This document shows, in pieces, positions 49,197 through 61,564 of a stretch of 64,000 bases of DNA. Positions within the stretch are counted from its first letter, which is position 1. The number at the start of each line of letters is the position of its first letter. The notes beneath the pieces are model-generated. The model was not told where the DNA came from. It saw only the letters and a list, made by a program, of their open reading frames with translations, and did not search any database. Origin of the DNA: Morella rubra (Eukaryota > Streptophyta > Magnoliopsida > Fagales > Myricaceae); assembly GCA_003952965.2 (NCBI GenBank), contig CM025854.1:12087105-12151104 (forward strand). Reading direction: 5' to 3'. A program made the position numbers and the translations under genes.

Positions 49197-50159
49197 GCAG
49201 TGCTAGCATAGAAAAATGCTGAGGGCCAGCAACAAACTTATGGGTTACAAGGCCCATCAATAAAGAGGTTATAAAGCCCTCAGCAAATCCGTGCTGAGGC
49301 CCACCGGGGCATAAAAGCCCAACCAGACAAAGCCGCCTATGCAAGCATAGAGGCGATCCAGAGGCACATATCAAGCGGCCCAAAACAGGATCCAACAATC
49401 GAACTTGTAATCTGTCGTGATGTTTCCTATGGCAGTCATGAACTGCATTCCTCTTAGATCAAGTGTAGTGTCCAAGTCTCTTGATTAATTAATTCTTTCT
49501 CTAATTATAAATTTTGATTGGACGTATTATCAACACGGTCCTCGAACAAAATTTCAATTGGCTGTTTTTTTCCTTAATGTATAATTTGATTTTCTATGCG
49601 TCATACCCCGTGGGAAACAAGATGCTCCAGTCTCATCATAGTTCAAGTCGTGTGTCCAGGTGCATCTAAATGATTAGTCCATTGATAGGCTTCAATATAA
49701 TTGCAAATTTACGTTCTTTTTTTTTTCCTTTAAGTTTATCTAAACAGAAAGATAATAGACCCTCTTGCAGGTTGCAATCATGGTTCCAAAAATTTTCTTC
49801 AATTTTGGAACCTTCTTCAATTTTATTAAGTAACGAGCAATTGTGTGAACTTTCTAACGGCCTGCTTACTAGAATCAACAGGCTTAAAAATATATGAAAG
49901 TGGAGCACCTAGCTTTAGATCAAGAGGGGACGATATCGGGAAGAGACTTTTACTCAGAGGAGACGAAGAAAATTGTATAACTCCTCTCTTTTGTTAATTT
50001 ATTAATAATTTAATTTATTATTAAATTTGCTAAGAGTGGACGGAAAGATTATTTTGACAATATTTCAAAATTCAGGGACAATGTGTGATAAACGCGAAAA
50101 CTAGGGACGAATTTTTAAAAGTGATCAAAATCCCAGGATGAAAATAGTCATTAACCCTA

Positions 50160-50640
50160 AAGATTAATGTGCTATTATTACTTAAAGCACTATCACTAGT
50201 GCTTCATAATCTTCTGTCAAGCCGGGATCTCGCTTTTGTGTTGGGCCCTTTTGCCTTGGTGCGTTTTGATCTGATCTTTGACCATATAATTGCTACATCA
50301 GGTAGGCCTACGCTCATTAAATTAAGAACTTCTAGTGCTATATTAACTGAGGATCTTCAGTGCTTTATAAGTCAATGCATGTGTAATTCCTTGCAACGTT
50401 TCTCGGGTGGAGCTGGTGGGGGAAAAAAAACTACACTTAATTAATGAAGTCGATCGGTCTGTATTATAATTTAAAATTACATGAATCATGACGCTGAGGA
50501 AAAAACTAAATGGCCTAATTCCAATGTTCCTCGATCGTTTTGCTTAGTGTGCCATTCTGATCTGCTCGACCTACCATTCAAATCTGGAGGCTCTGCTAGC
50601 TTTAAGTTTATAATCACTCCCATCATAGCTTTAAGTTTAG
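50160..50640. repeat. LRR-RLK 5' flank unit, copy 2 (no gene attached)
   Basis: attaatgtgctattattacttaaagcactatcac, then the ggtaggcctacgctcat and ggatcttcagtgct blocks and ttccttgcaacgtttctcgggtggagctggtgggggaa. No receptor coding sequence follows, so the unit is an orphan. The remaining DNA to 51880 is AT-rich and shows no gene. Confidence 0.7.
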
Positions 50641-51889
50641 TGCATTGATAGATGATCAGCAGCCCTCTTTTATGTCAATTGGACGGACTGCTGATGGAGA
50701 GTGGTGGAGTCAAATTAAGTATTTTAAGAAGAACGTGTTAATTAGAAGTTTATAAGCGAAAAGTTGCTATAACAGAGAGTACGTCTGTCTTGAAGAAAAA
50801 TAAATGAAATAAAAGAAATCATGTTAATGCTCGATTTGCTTATAAGAGTACTATCAATTCTCCTTTGAATTTTATTTTTTTTATAGCATATAATTTGGTT
50901 TTCCATTTGTGCCGTGGGAAACATAAGAAGCTATAGTCGCAACACAACTCCCCCCAAACGCGTCTATGGTTGAAATGAGCAACAATTGACCTATGTGGCA
51001 AAATTTTAACAGTCTATCTAGGTCACATAAAGGTAAATTTGACTCTTAAATAATATTGGTCACATAATTTAAGAGCAAAATCGGTGTTTGAGTGTTAAAA
51101 TTTTGGATATGAGAGTTTGTGAAAAAGTGAAGATAATTTATGAAAGTTTGGTGAAAAAGTAAAGAGAGAGAATATTTGAATCAATATTATAATGAAAAAT
51201 AATAATTTAATAGAAGAGAGAGATTATTTTACAGTTTTTTTATTCATGCACAAAATTTTAAGCGCCAGTACCACACTATATTCCAATAGATTTCCACATG
51301 ATCTAGTAATGATCTAATCTGATGGAGCTACTCCTAGACAGCTGAACAGATTGGCACCACTTGAAATTTGATAAGCTGATTCTTGTGTACATGCATTTGG
51401 AATGAAAGCAATTTCTCTTCCGTAATATCAAAACACGCATTCTAATTCTGTCTTTAAATGGCTTGGCCCCAAACAGGTGCACAAGGCCCTTGATCGAGCG
51501 ATAAGTACATGCTGATCAAGGGATATTGAATAATAAAACGGCAGAGAATGATTATTGAAACGTAAAGTTAGACCCTTGTCTCTTTTCTTGTCCGACTCTA
51601 GAACATGCGTTGTGAGACTTTCTTTCACCCTTCATTTTATTTATGTCTTGATTTTCTTAATGTTCCTGTTTGGAGTCTGAAGGTTGGCAGCACGAATTGG
51701 AGCAAATAATCGAGTCCGAAGGTTCTGTTTCGGCTTTCTCCTGTCTTCCTTCGCATCAGCATCTATATAGTCCAAATCGTCGTAATAATACAGTAACAGA
51801 ACCTCCAAGTTGTATGTATGTGTCTGTTCTCTTTGAAATAATCAACCAGACCCAGTCCTTTGCTGTATGACTTCGAACAGCACAAAAAC

Positions 51890-52370
51890 TCTGTATTAGC
51901 ATCACCGTATCTGGTTGTAAAGTTTGCGGTTTCTTCAGCCTTATTGCTAAGGATCTTCGGTGCTTATATAATTTCCTTCCAACGTTTTGCGGGTGGTTGG
52001 TGCTGGTGCTGGTGGTGGGTGGGGGAGAGGGCCAGTAAAAAATGATTACTCCATTCTTTCTCTCTCGTTTTTCCGGTACAAACCAAGCATGTATACCCGA
52101 TGCAATTGAAGGATAATTAAGTGCTGCACAATCAAAATTTATGAAGTAATCCGAACCATACAATGTTGGCAAGTTTTCTCTTGAAATTGACTTTCCAGGA
52201 CTACACTTAATTTAAGTTGGTCTGCATTATAATCTAAAGGCACATGAATCATGACGCTAAAGAAAAAACTACTTGACCTTTCAATGTTCCGCGTTTGCTC
52301 TGTGCCATTCTGATACCCTCCATTCAATTCTGGAGGCTCCACTACTTTAATTTAGATTGACTAGCATCCT
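51890..52370. repeat. LRR-RLK 5' flank unit, copy 3
   Basis: It closely matches copy 1 from ggatcttcggtgctta through the tggtgctggtgctggtggtgggtggggga repeat to tttaatttagattgactagc. It then joins directly to the tail of a kinase gene at about 52384, with the whole gene body missing. Confidence 0.75.
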
Positions 52371-52383
52371 AGCGATTCCGAAA

Positions 52384-52560
52384 TACATTGACAGAGCAAC
52401 CTCAAGTTTAATACTGGGGGTTGGGGTGGCTTGTTCGGTGGAAATTCCCAGGGAAAGGATGAATATTGGGGACATTGTGGCTGAGTTGCATTCGATTCGA
52501 CGGAAACTTCCTGGAACAAATACAAACTGAGAAGTACTTCCAAGTACACGTAAGTCACCT
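52384..52560 (+). pseudogene. LRR-RLK kinase C-terminal fragment
   Basis: Translation gives LGVGVACSVEIPRERMNIGD, then IVAELHSIRRKLPGTNTN, a stop, and EVLPSTR. This matches the last ~55 residues of the copy at 56 kb. The 5' flank unit lies immediately upstream and the 3' flank unit (52770-52920) downstream, so this is a receptor unit whose entire LRR and most of its kinase were deleted. It also has an in-frame stop before the end. Confidence 0.85.
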
Positions 52561-53394
52561 TTGTTTTTTACCTTTTTATTTGCACCAAAAACTAAAGGGA
52601 ATATAATTTATTGATTTTGTGTCAACCCCATCTAGTAGCATTTATCTATATATATTCCGACATCTAAAAAATTCACTCGATAAGGCTAGTTTTTTGGTCC
52701 TTTAAATTATTCCCACTGATAGCCCTAAAATAAACAAATTGACGAGGAAAGTTTTCGTTTGTTCAGAATTCTAATGCACTGTAGGCTTCTGTAGCACCAG
52801 TGAGTGAGTAATCAATTCTATGGAATTTTATTTGAGTTGTGAATATACTTCGGGAAACCATGTTTACCAAGCTTTCCTTGTTTGGAACTCAAAGGACAGT
52901 CTCTAAACACTTACCAATAATCCTAACATCAGATCACCGAATTTTTTATAACCTTTGAGTATTTATGACCTCATATTCTTTAATGAAATTTTAGAACTTT
53001 ATGTTTTTTGTTTTCTCTCTGAGTTGCTTCGCTGGCAGATTCACACCAATTGCTCTTCAGAGGTTTGTATAACAGAGAGTTTGGAAAAAAGAAATCTTAA
53101 ATATCAAATTGATTAGGGAGGAATTGTCTATGGAATCCTGGAAATTCCAACTTCCAGGACAAAAGGGTAGACAAGCCAGACAGCAGAGGTACAGACTCAC
53201 GTGAATTTATGTGCCAGAAGTTCGGAAATGACATATCTTTTTGAACTTTGCCGAATACTTGGTTTTTCTATTATTCGCCGTATCCCGTGGGAAACCAGAT
53301 GCTCTGGCAACACAGCCCACCAACGACCTTTAAATTGGCTGCTTTTTCTAACGTATAACTTGGTTTTCTCTTCGCCGTATTACGAATGGAACAA
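52561..53394. other. RLK 3' flank, copy 2, and unassigned DNA
   Basis: 52770-52920 repeats the taatgcactgtaggcttctgtagcaccag and acagtctctaaacac blocks. The rest has no recognisable gene. Confidence 0.55.
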
Positions 53395-53660
53395 AATGCT
53401 CTGGTCTCCACACAGTCCACGCTGTGTGCAACGGTTTAATCCAAAAGGTGCCTCAAATGGTGGGGTAAGTGTTTGGGTGCCAAAATTTTGGCTCTCCACG
53501 GTCCACTTGAAAATGATATGCTCTTGTCTCCACACGGTCCACGCCATGTGCCACGGTTTTAATCCAAAAAGTATCTCTCTTTTCGTTTTTTTAATCCAAA
53601 AGGTGTCTCCACACAGTCCACGCCGAGTGTCACGGTTTAATCCAAAAGGTGTCTCAAATG
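53395..53660. repeat. Interspersed minisatellite, about four copies
   Basis: The unit approximates ctccacacagtccacgc..tgtgccacggttt, aatccaaaaggtgtctc and aaatggtgggg, with starts near 53405, 53528 and 53605 and a partial copy near 53575. A 163-aa frame crosses it but is repetitive and has no domain. Confidence 0.75.
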
Positions 53661-53844
53661 GTAGGGGAGATTACATAACCTTTGCCCATTAATGGACTTG
53701 ACGGTAATTCCAAATTCGTTCTTTTTTTTTTTTTTTTTTGTTCTTCTTGTAAGTTTTGTTGACCAAAAAGATAATAGACCCGCTTGCAACGAAAACTATT
53801 CATCGATAAATCCACTAACAAAAGCACTGACTTGATTACATAAA

Positions 53845-55090
53845 GGACTGTCCATGCTTCATAATTACGTGCTAAAAAAAATACCATATTCTAAGGACCA
53901 GACGAAAGAAATGCAAACTTATTTTAAAGATACCCATGGATAGTGTGGGTGGGTCAAGAAAAAAGGATTGATTGTATCTAACTCGAATGTGTGACAAGAG
54001 GATTAAGTCGACTAATAAGGGTTCTATAGTTTTGTCGAATTCACATTTCAATTGCATGGATTTTTTTCAAATAAAAAGTTATGTTCTCAACGCCGTTCGC
54101 GTTAATGGCGTCTAAAATGGTCAGTGTGATTATATGAGAATCTTTCGTGAAAGAAAAAAAAAATACAAACAAAAGTTGAGTATAACGAATTTTCCTCCTT
54201 GTTCAATAAAAGAATATTCTTATTATATTTACTAATATTTCTCAGCATGAAATCTTAGTCCAATAGAATAGAGCATAATCTTCCTAATAATTTAGCTTTA
54301 AAATTTACAACGAGAAATACAGTGAAATATTATATAAAGCACGAAATATTTAGAGCCGCTGTTGCTCATGCAGTCCTATTTGACGCTTGAACCTGTTAAC
54401 AAAGCTGGAAGTCATTTGGGAAATCTTGGAAAGTTTGTTCTGAAAAAATCCACTTTCCAAGTTGAAATGTGTGCAAAGTATTGTCTAAAGTCGCATGAAT
54501 CACGGCTTTAAGGAAAATAAACTTGATGGCCTAATTGCCAAGGCTCCGCTCGATTGCGTCCCATTATTCAAAGCTGGGGACTGGGGTCTCCACCACTACA
54601 ACTTTTATTCTATCCTCACCAGTCCAAAAATACGTGTGACAGAGCGGCACCTTCTCTGACGCTTGGATTGCGGATGGAGTGTAGTGGAGTCACGACACGT
54701 CATTTAAATTAGGACTATCCAAATACCATGTTCTATGCAACCGAGAAAAGAAAACACACTTATTTTAAAGACACCACGGGACCGCTCGAATGTGTGACAA
54801 TTGAATTTAGGAGACTAATTAGTGTTCTATAGTTTTATCGCCTTATAAATTCACACTTCAATTGATGTTTTCTCTTTCGTTTTTAGCGTATAATTTGGTT
54901 TTCTATTCGTGCCGTGACCCGTGGGAAAAAAAGAGTATGTTTTTTTAATTTCCTCGGTGCGTTTCGATCTGTTCTTGGACTATATTGCTACATTAGGTAG
55001 GCCTTTGCTCATCAAATTAACTTGGACCATATAATTTCTAGTGCTGTATTAATTTACTGAGGATCTTCAGTGCTTAATAAGTTAATGTAT
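53845..55090. repeat. Second flank unit (Q) copies 1-2 and 5' flank unit copy 4
   Basis: A unit of about 200 bp (cttattttaaaga.acccatgg...ggagactaattagtgttctatagtttt.tcg...attcacacttcaattg) occurs at 53845-54060 and 54705-54870, and again at 55555-55770 and 60505-60705. The 5' flank unit copy 4 (aatttcctcggtgcgtttcgatctgttcttgg... to gttaatgtatgtgtaatgattcc) lies at 54944-55105. No gene is seen in this interval. Confidence 0.65.
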
Positions 55091-55104
55091 GTGTAATGAT
55101 TCCA

Positions 55105-55530
55105 TGGATCACCTTGTATTTTGAATTTGAAAAGCTAGTGAAATCTTTCCCTGGTGTAAGGGTCTGTAGAGTTTTTGTCTTTCGAAATTTGTTTCCAAGA
55201 GATTTTCTCTTCGTAACAAAAGATTAGTGTCTTTATGTGGTGATTGATTAATTTATATTGTTCTTGATTAATTGTTCATAATCATTGAATAGAAAGCTGA
55301 GAATGTATAGGTGTTCTTGGCCACAAAGAATCTTAGAAATAGATTCTGATTTACATGATTTAAATTCCGCCTTGATAAATTATGTTGTAGTAATTTTCAC
55401 ATTGAAGTTGTTGATATGTTCTTGTGCAGCTTGTGCAGAAATTTTAGTTAAGTTTAAAAGGTTACAAAAAATGTTATAGAACATATTCACCCCCCTCTCT
55501 CCTCTAATTTCGGGTATTGGAGAGTCTTAA
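55105..55530 (+). mobile_element. Possible copia LTR remnant
   Basis: Sequence with the texture of a Ty1/copia LTR end: ctttccctggtgtaagggt, a T-rich stretch, attgttcataatcattgaatag, then the characteristic end catattcacccccctctctcctc near 55480-55505. It interrupts the RLK 5' flank unit after gtaatgattcc. No internal domains and no clear target duplication. It is a fossil of uncertain limits. Confidence 0.4.
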
Positions 55531-56045
55531 ATCTTAAATCGTTTTGTTCAAAAAGGACTATCCGTGCTTCGTAATTACATGCTAAACAAATACCATGTTC
55601 AATGGACCCCAACAAAAGAAAAGCACACTTATTTTAAAGACACCCATGGACTGTGTCCGTGGATCAAGAAAAATTAATTTATTTTATCTAACTCATGCGT
55701 GACAATTGGATTTAGGAGACTAATTAGTGTTCGTTTTATCGCCTAATGAATTCACACTTCAATTGATGTTTTTTTTTTCGTTTTTAGACTATAATTTGGT
55801 TTTCTTTTTGTGCCGTGGCCGGTAGGAAAAAAGAAGCACAGTTCACGCCATGTGCCACGGTATATATATAAATTGGAGAAACAATCCAAATGGTAGATCT
55901 CTTGTTGCTTAATTTTGAATTCATGTACTCTGTTTCCTTCACATCAGCATCTATATAGTCCAAATCATCGCAATAATACAGTTTACAAGTTTGCTTTTCT
56001 TGAGCTTCTTCAGTACTAGAACGCCGTTTCTTCAGCCTTATTGTA

Positions 56046-59000
56046 ATGGGCCTTTCTCAACTTACTTTAGTAGCTCCTTGTACATCCCGGTCTCTTTGTA
56101 TCCAAGCTTTGTTTTCCTCTGCTACTTTGGCTTGTTCATCACCTTTGTGGTTGGTGGAGGGAATGAGACGGATAGATTGGCCTTGCTCGACTTCAAGTCC
56201 AAGATAACTCACGACCCAATGGGGTTATGAGCTCCTGGAATGATAGCCTCCACTTTTGCCACTGGCAAGGGGTTACATGTGGTCGCCGACATCAGAGGGT
56301 CACAAGGTTGGACCTGTACTCCAAAATCTGGGAGGCTCCATATCACCACAAGTTGGAAATTTGAGTTTCCTGAGGGCACTAGCCTTGTTCGACAACAGCT
56401 TTACAGATATAATCCCTCCAGAAGTTGGACGTTTGCGTAGACTACAAGATTTCAGATTGAACAACAACAGTATCAGCGGCCAAATTCCGAGCAATATATC
56501 CGGTTGCACCAATCTTTTCCGCATCGGTCTTCACTATAATCAACTGGTTGGAGAAATCCCAGCACAACTTGCCCTCTTGTCCAAACTCCGAGAATTTGTA
56601 ATCTGCAAAAACAATATCACAGGAAGTATCCCACCCTTCTTCAGGAAACTTGTCGTTTCTTGAAATATTCGATGTTATTGATAACAATTTGGGGGGAAGC
56701 ATTCCTGATTCTTTTGGCCAGCTGACAAAACTCAGATTTTTGAAGTGACTTTAAACAGGTTGTCTGGCACAATCCCTCCATCAATCTTTAATCTCTCTTC
56801 TCTCAAATTTTTGCTGTGGAACAATCAAATAGGAGGGAGTCTTCCTTGGGACTTGGGCATCACTTACCCAATCTGCAATTCTTTTCAATTTCGGATAATC
56901 AGTTTACTGGATCTATCCCTGTTTCAATATCTAATGCATCAAATCTACGTCATCTCAATTTTGGAAATAACAAACTAACTGGAAAAGTTCCTTCTTGGAA
57001 ACGTTGCAGAGACTAGAGTTCTTTGCCATTAACCAACTTTCTTGGAAATGGTGGTGGGAGATGATCTCAGATTTCTTTGCTCTCTGACGAATGCCTCGAA
57101 TCTAAGGAATGGGTATATCTCAATAACCTCGGCGGAGTTCTACCTGATTGCATCAGCAACTTCTCAACGACTCTTAGAGCATTGGATCTGCAGCAAATAA
57201 GATGTCTGGCAGCATTCCACCTGGTTTAGGAAATCTCATCAACTTGGAGTTCCTATCGGCTTACTACAACAGATTATCAGGTCATATTCCCCACGAAATT
57301 GAAGATCTTTCGAAATTACAATATTTGGATTTATCTGGAAACAATTTCTCAGGGAACATTCCACCTTCTTTGGGAAATTTAAAACTTTTGTGAAGTTGTA
57401 TTTAGGAGGGAATAACCTTTCTGGCGTAATCCCTTCAAGCCTGGCCGAGTGTCGAAATTTGTGGGTTTTGAGTCTTTCTGGTAACAACCTCAGAGGTTCT
57501 TTACCCCCAGAACTGATTGGTCTCTCATTCTCACCCATTCAATCGACTTGTCTGCGAACCAATTCACTGGTGTCCTCCCCATGGAAATAGGAAACTGGAA
57601 AAATCTTCAATATTTCGATATTTCTCAAAACATGATGTCCGGTAAAATTCCAGCAACTCTTGGCGACTGTGTAACACTAGAATTTCTTGCCATGACAAGA
57701 AACTCCTTTGAAGGACACCATTCCTTCATCTTTGGAAACACTACGAGGTATTGAACTTTTAGATCTTTCTAACAACAATTTGTCAGGCGCAATTCCAAAG
57801 TTCTTGGAAGGTTTCAAGTTCTTGCAGCTTCTGAATCTCTCTTACAACCATTTTGAGGGTGAAGTACCAACACAAGGAGTTTTCAAGAATACAAGTGCAA
57901 CCTCATTAAGGGAAACAGTGAGCTCTGCGGAGGCATGCTGAGTTTCAGCTTCCTAAATGCGAATACAAGAAATCCAAGAAGAGGCCGAAGTTGACGCTTG
58001 CGTTAAAGTTGACGATCTCTGCACTTTTTGGGCTTCTCGGAATAGCTTTGATTGTGTCATTTCTGCTGGTTTATTTACAAAAGAAAAGAAAAGAAAATAC
58101 TTCAAGTAATTTAGGGAATTTTCTTCTGAATGTATCTTACCAAAGTCTCCTAAGGCTACCGATGGGTTCTCCTCAACTAATTTAATTGGCGAGGGTAGCT
58201 TTGGATCCGTGTACAAAGGGAATTCTTCATGATCACGGTGCACTTTTGGTTGCTGTCAAAGTAATCAACCTTTCACACCATGGAGCCTCGAAGAGTTTTC
58301 TTGCTGAATGTGAGGCATTGAAAAACATCAGACACGGAATCTTGTGAAGGTTTTAACGGCGTGTTCAGGTGCTGACTATCAAGATCGGGATTTCAAGGCT
58401 CTGTATACGAGTTCATGGTAAATGGCAACCTAGATGAGTGGTTGCATTCAACTCCAAGAACAAATGAAGCTCCTGAAGAACATAGGAATTTGAGTTTTAT
58501 CCAAAGGATGAATATCGCCATTGATGTTGCCAATGCATTGGAGTATCTTCACCATGATTGCGAAACAACGATTGTTCACTGCGATCTCAAGCCTAGCAAT
58601 GTTCTTCTGGATGACGAAATGACTGCACGGGTTGGTGACTTTGGCTTGGCAAGGTTCCTTCTTAAGCAAACCCAAGATTTTTCTACTAATCAATCGAGCT
58701 CCATAGGAGTAAGAGGAACAATGGGTTATGCTGCTCCAGGTGAAAATCTTGAATTTCTCATTCTCTACAATTTAATTTGGTTGCTTTTCTTTTCCATTAG
58801 AACTGTGAGATGAAATTTATCCTTTTGATTAATTACAAAAAGACTGACCATATTACAATTATTTGTTATACGCCCATGTAGAGTACGGTTTAGGAAACGA
58901 GGTGTCGACGTATGGTGATGTCTACAGTTACGGCATACTCTTGCTGGAGATGTTCACCGGAAGAAAGCCCACCGATAATATGTTCAAGGATGGGTTTACC

Positions 59001-59581
59001 CTTCATGATTTTGCCAAAGTGGGTTTGCAAGAACAAGTGACTGACATTTTGGATCCTGTTCTACTTTCAGAAGGAGAAAATGGGGAAACAGGGAGAAATC
59101 ATGTGCCCAATCAAAGTCCAAGAAGAAGTCCCAAAATCAGAGAATGCCTGAGTTTGCTACTGGGAGTTGGAGTGGCTTGTTCTGTGGAAATTCCAAGGGA
59201 AAGGATGAATATGGGTGACGTTGTGACTGAGTTGCATTCGATTCGACGGAAACTTCTTGGAACAAATACAAACAGAGAAGCACTTCCAAGTACAAGTAAT
59301 TCTTCTTTGTCTTTTATCTTTTTAATTGCACCAAAAACTAAAGGGTACATAATTTATTTATTTTGTGTGAAACCCATCTTGTAACATTTATCTAAACATT
59401 TTCCCAAAAATTAAACAAATTTACAGGCAAGTTTTGGTTGTTCACGATTCTAATGCACTGTAACATTATTGTTGAGTATCAATTCTACAGAATTTCAAAT
59501 GAGCTTTCATTGTTTGAAACCCAAAAGGGCAGTCTCTAAACACATTGAAATTATTTTGCTTCCACAGGCACTCAAGGCTAG
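56046..59581 (+). pseudogene. LRR receptor-like kinase (EFR/FLS2 subfamily XII), copy 2, full length but frame-disrupted
   Basis: The same architecture as the copy at 46 kb but with the C-terminus retained: signal peptide, LRRNT_2, about 20 LRRs (56.3-57.88 kb), the ELCGG cap, a membrane segment (LFGLLGIALIVSFLLVYL, about 58050) and a kinase. Kinase exon 1 reaches 58739, ending GTMGYAAP. The intron 58740-58881 (GT-AG) sits at the conserved subfamily XII position. Exon 2 starts EYGLGNEVSTYGDVYSYGIL at 58882 and continues through RKPTDNMF to REALPS. The catalytic loop is HCDLKPSN (non-RD), with DFG. A possible last intron (59296-59567) leads to STSTQG-stop at 59581; read through, the frame stops at 59384. 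Small frame breaks occur in the signal peptide (one T short near 56105), near 56225, in several LRRs, and in the kinase near 58335. A functional allele is possible if some are sequence errors. Confidence 0.92.
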
Positions 59582-59900
59582 CTGTTGACTTCTTCTGCAG
59601 GCTGCCATCACGACTTGCGAAGTTCGAGATGAATAAATAATCAACTTGTAGTTTGTCTTTCTGTCTTATTTAACAGTCATGTACTCTGTTCCTCTTAGAT
59701 GAAAGCGTCCAAGTCTCTTGATTAATGAACTTTGTCTTTAATAAACAGTTGATTGGACATAGTGTAGCCCAAAGCATCATGCAATATAAAGGCCTACAGA
59801 TTCGAGAAGACAATCAAACAGAGCTTGAGCAATACAGAGCTCAAGCTTGGCATTGGTAAAAAAGCGTTGAATTGTAAAAGCCATTGAGATAAACTCTTTA
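59447..59900. repeat. LRR-RLK 3' flank unit, copy 3
   Basis: ctaatgcactgtaacatt, ggcagtctctaaacacattgaaatt, gctgccatcacgacttgcgaagttc and caaagcatcatgcaatataaaggcctaca. It follows the receptor at 56 kb and is the best reference for the intact 3' region. Confidence 0.75.
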
Positions 59901-60149
59901 TACACGAAGGTTCTTCATTAAACCTTACCAATGATCCTAAAATCAGATCAACGAATTTTAAATAAGGTTTTTCGACATATACTGTCCTAGTGTATATCCA
60001 TCTAATTAACATCAATTAGACTTACCTCGAATAGTTTCTTCATAAGAAAATCCATAACCCCCACTAAGGGCATTATTCACATGGTGCTAGCTCCACTAAT
60101 TAATCCAATTGCTACACGCAATATTAAAAAAAAAAAAAAAAGAAGAAGA

Positions 60150-60705
60150 TTAATGTGCCATATGGCACTATCAGTACTGCTTCATAAATCTTCAATCGGG
60201 GAATATTATATATGCTCAGTGATCTGAACTAATTGTCACATCAGGGGACTCGCTTTTGTGTTGCGCCTTTTAATTTCCTCGGTGCTTTTTGATCTGTTCT
60301 TGGACCACATAATTGCTACATTAGGTAGGCCTTGGCTCATCAAGTTAACTTGGACCATATTGTTAGTGCTATATTAATTAACTGAGGATCTTCCGTGCCT
60401 AATAAGTCAATGTGTAATAATTCCTTGCAACGTTTTTCGGCAAGGGACAAAAAAATTACACTTAAGTCAATGTGTAATAATTCATAAATAATTGATGCTT
60501 ATAAAAAAGTACATTATGCTCTCTAGACCCGACTAAAGAAAGACAAACTTATTTTGCAGACCTCTATTGACCATTTGATGATCTGTCGGTCAACAAAGAA
60601 AGGATTAATTTATCTAATTACTCGAATGCGTGACAATTGGATTCGAGAGACTAATGATAGTTCTATCATATATATTATTATCATCTAATGAATTCGCCTT
60701 TGAAT
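60150..60705. repeat. LRR-RLK 5' flank unit, copy 5, with Q unit copy 4
   Basis: attaatgtgccatatggcactatcagtactgcttcataa, then the ggtaggccttggctcatc and ggatcttccgtgcctaataag blocks, ttccttgcaacgtttttcggc, and the Q unit from 60505. No receptor N-terminus follows. Confidence 0.7.
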
Positions 60706-61560
60706 TGGATTTTTTTCTAGCGTATAATTTGGTTTTCTATTTGTGCCGTGGGAAGACAAGAAGCTATGGTCTCAACACAACTCACCCCAAAGGTGTCTAA
60801 AGTGGTAGAGTGAGCTTATATGAGAATCTTCTCTGCAGAAAAATAATCAGAGAAACATCACTTTCAGCCCTTGTCTAAACTACTATCTTTTGACACATTG
60901 AGACCACGAATTACCAAATTTCATCAATTTATGCCTTTAAAAAAGACCTAATGATTAAACTCTCCCCATCGGATGCGATGTTGAATGCCATAAAAGACTA
61001 AAGTGACGTTCTCTTGATACCAATTGATTTTGAGAGGAATGACGGCTCAACGGTCTGATAGTTAGAGGACTTAAAGTGATTTTTTTCCAAAATGATATTA
61101 ACAAAGGTGGGGTGCAATGAGTTTTCTCGTTGCCCAATAAAAGAATATTCATATTATATCTACTATTTCTCAACATGAAATCTTAGTCCAACAGAATAGA
61201 GCATAATCTTATGAATAATTTTTCTTTACAATTTTGAAATGAGAATCTTTAGGTAATTAAAAAAATGAAAGAGGATTTTCTATATATATGCAATATAGAT
61301 AGCCTCTAGTACTCTCGTGAATATAGTTTTTGAAAGAGATGTGTATGCATGTATGTTTCTTTGGTTGTAAATGTCTATATAAACAACAAAGATACTTTTA
61401 TAAACCCAATATAAAACCTAATTATTTCAGAAGAAAAAAACTTCTTTATGGCTTTTTACAAATCTAAGTTTATCCATTTAAAATCTTTAGTTCATAATTA
61501 TAGAGCACCTAGTTAACTAAACTACATAATCTTATATTGTCACAAATTAGAAGCTCTAAG
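60706..61560. other. Unassigned DNA between RLK remnants
   Basis: It begins with the gcgtataatttggttttctatttgtgccgtg block that also recurs in the other units (49577, 50884, 54890, 55790). The remainder is AT-rich. No gene is seen. Confidence 0.45.
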
Positions 61561-61564
61561 ATGA

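Noticed and set aside
45536-52172. A small minus-strand frame (MPTLYGSDYFI...) conserved in two RLK 5' flanks (45536-45748 and about 51990-52172)
   Set aside because: Conservation is explained by duplication of the flank. By eye the differences between copies are mostly amino-acid changing, which argues against selection on a protein, and the downstream part is a GGT/GCT repeat.
53201-53692. A 163-aa plus-strand frame
   Set aside because: It crosses a minisatellite, is repetitive, and has no recognisable domain.
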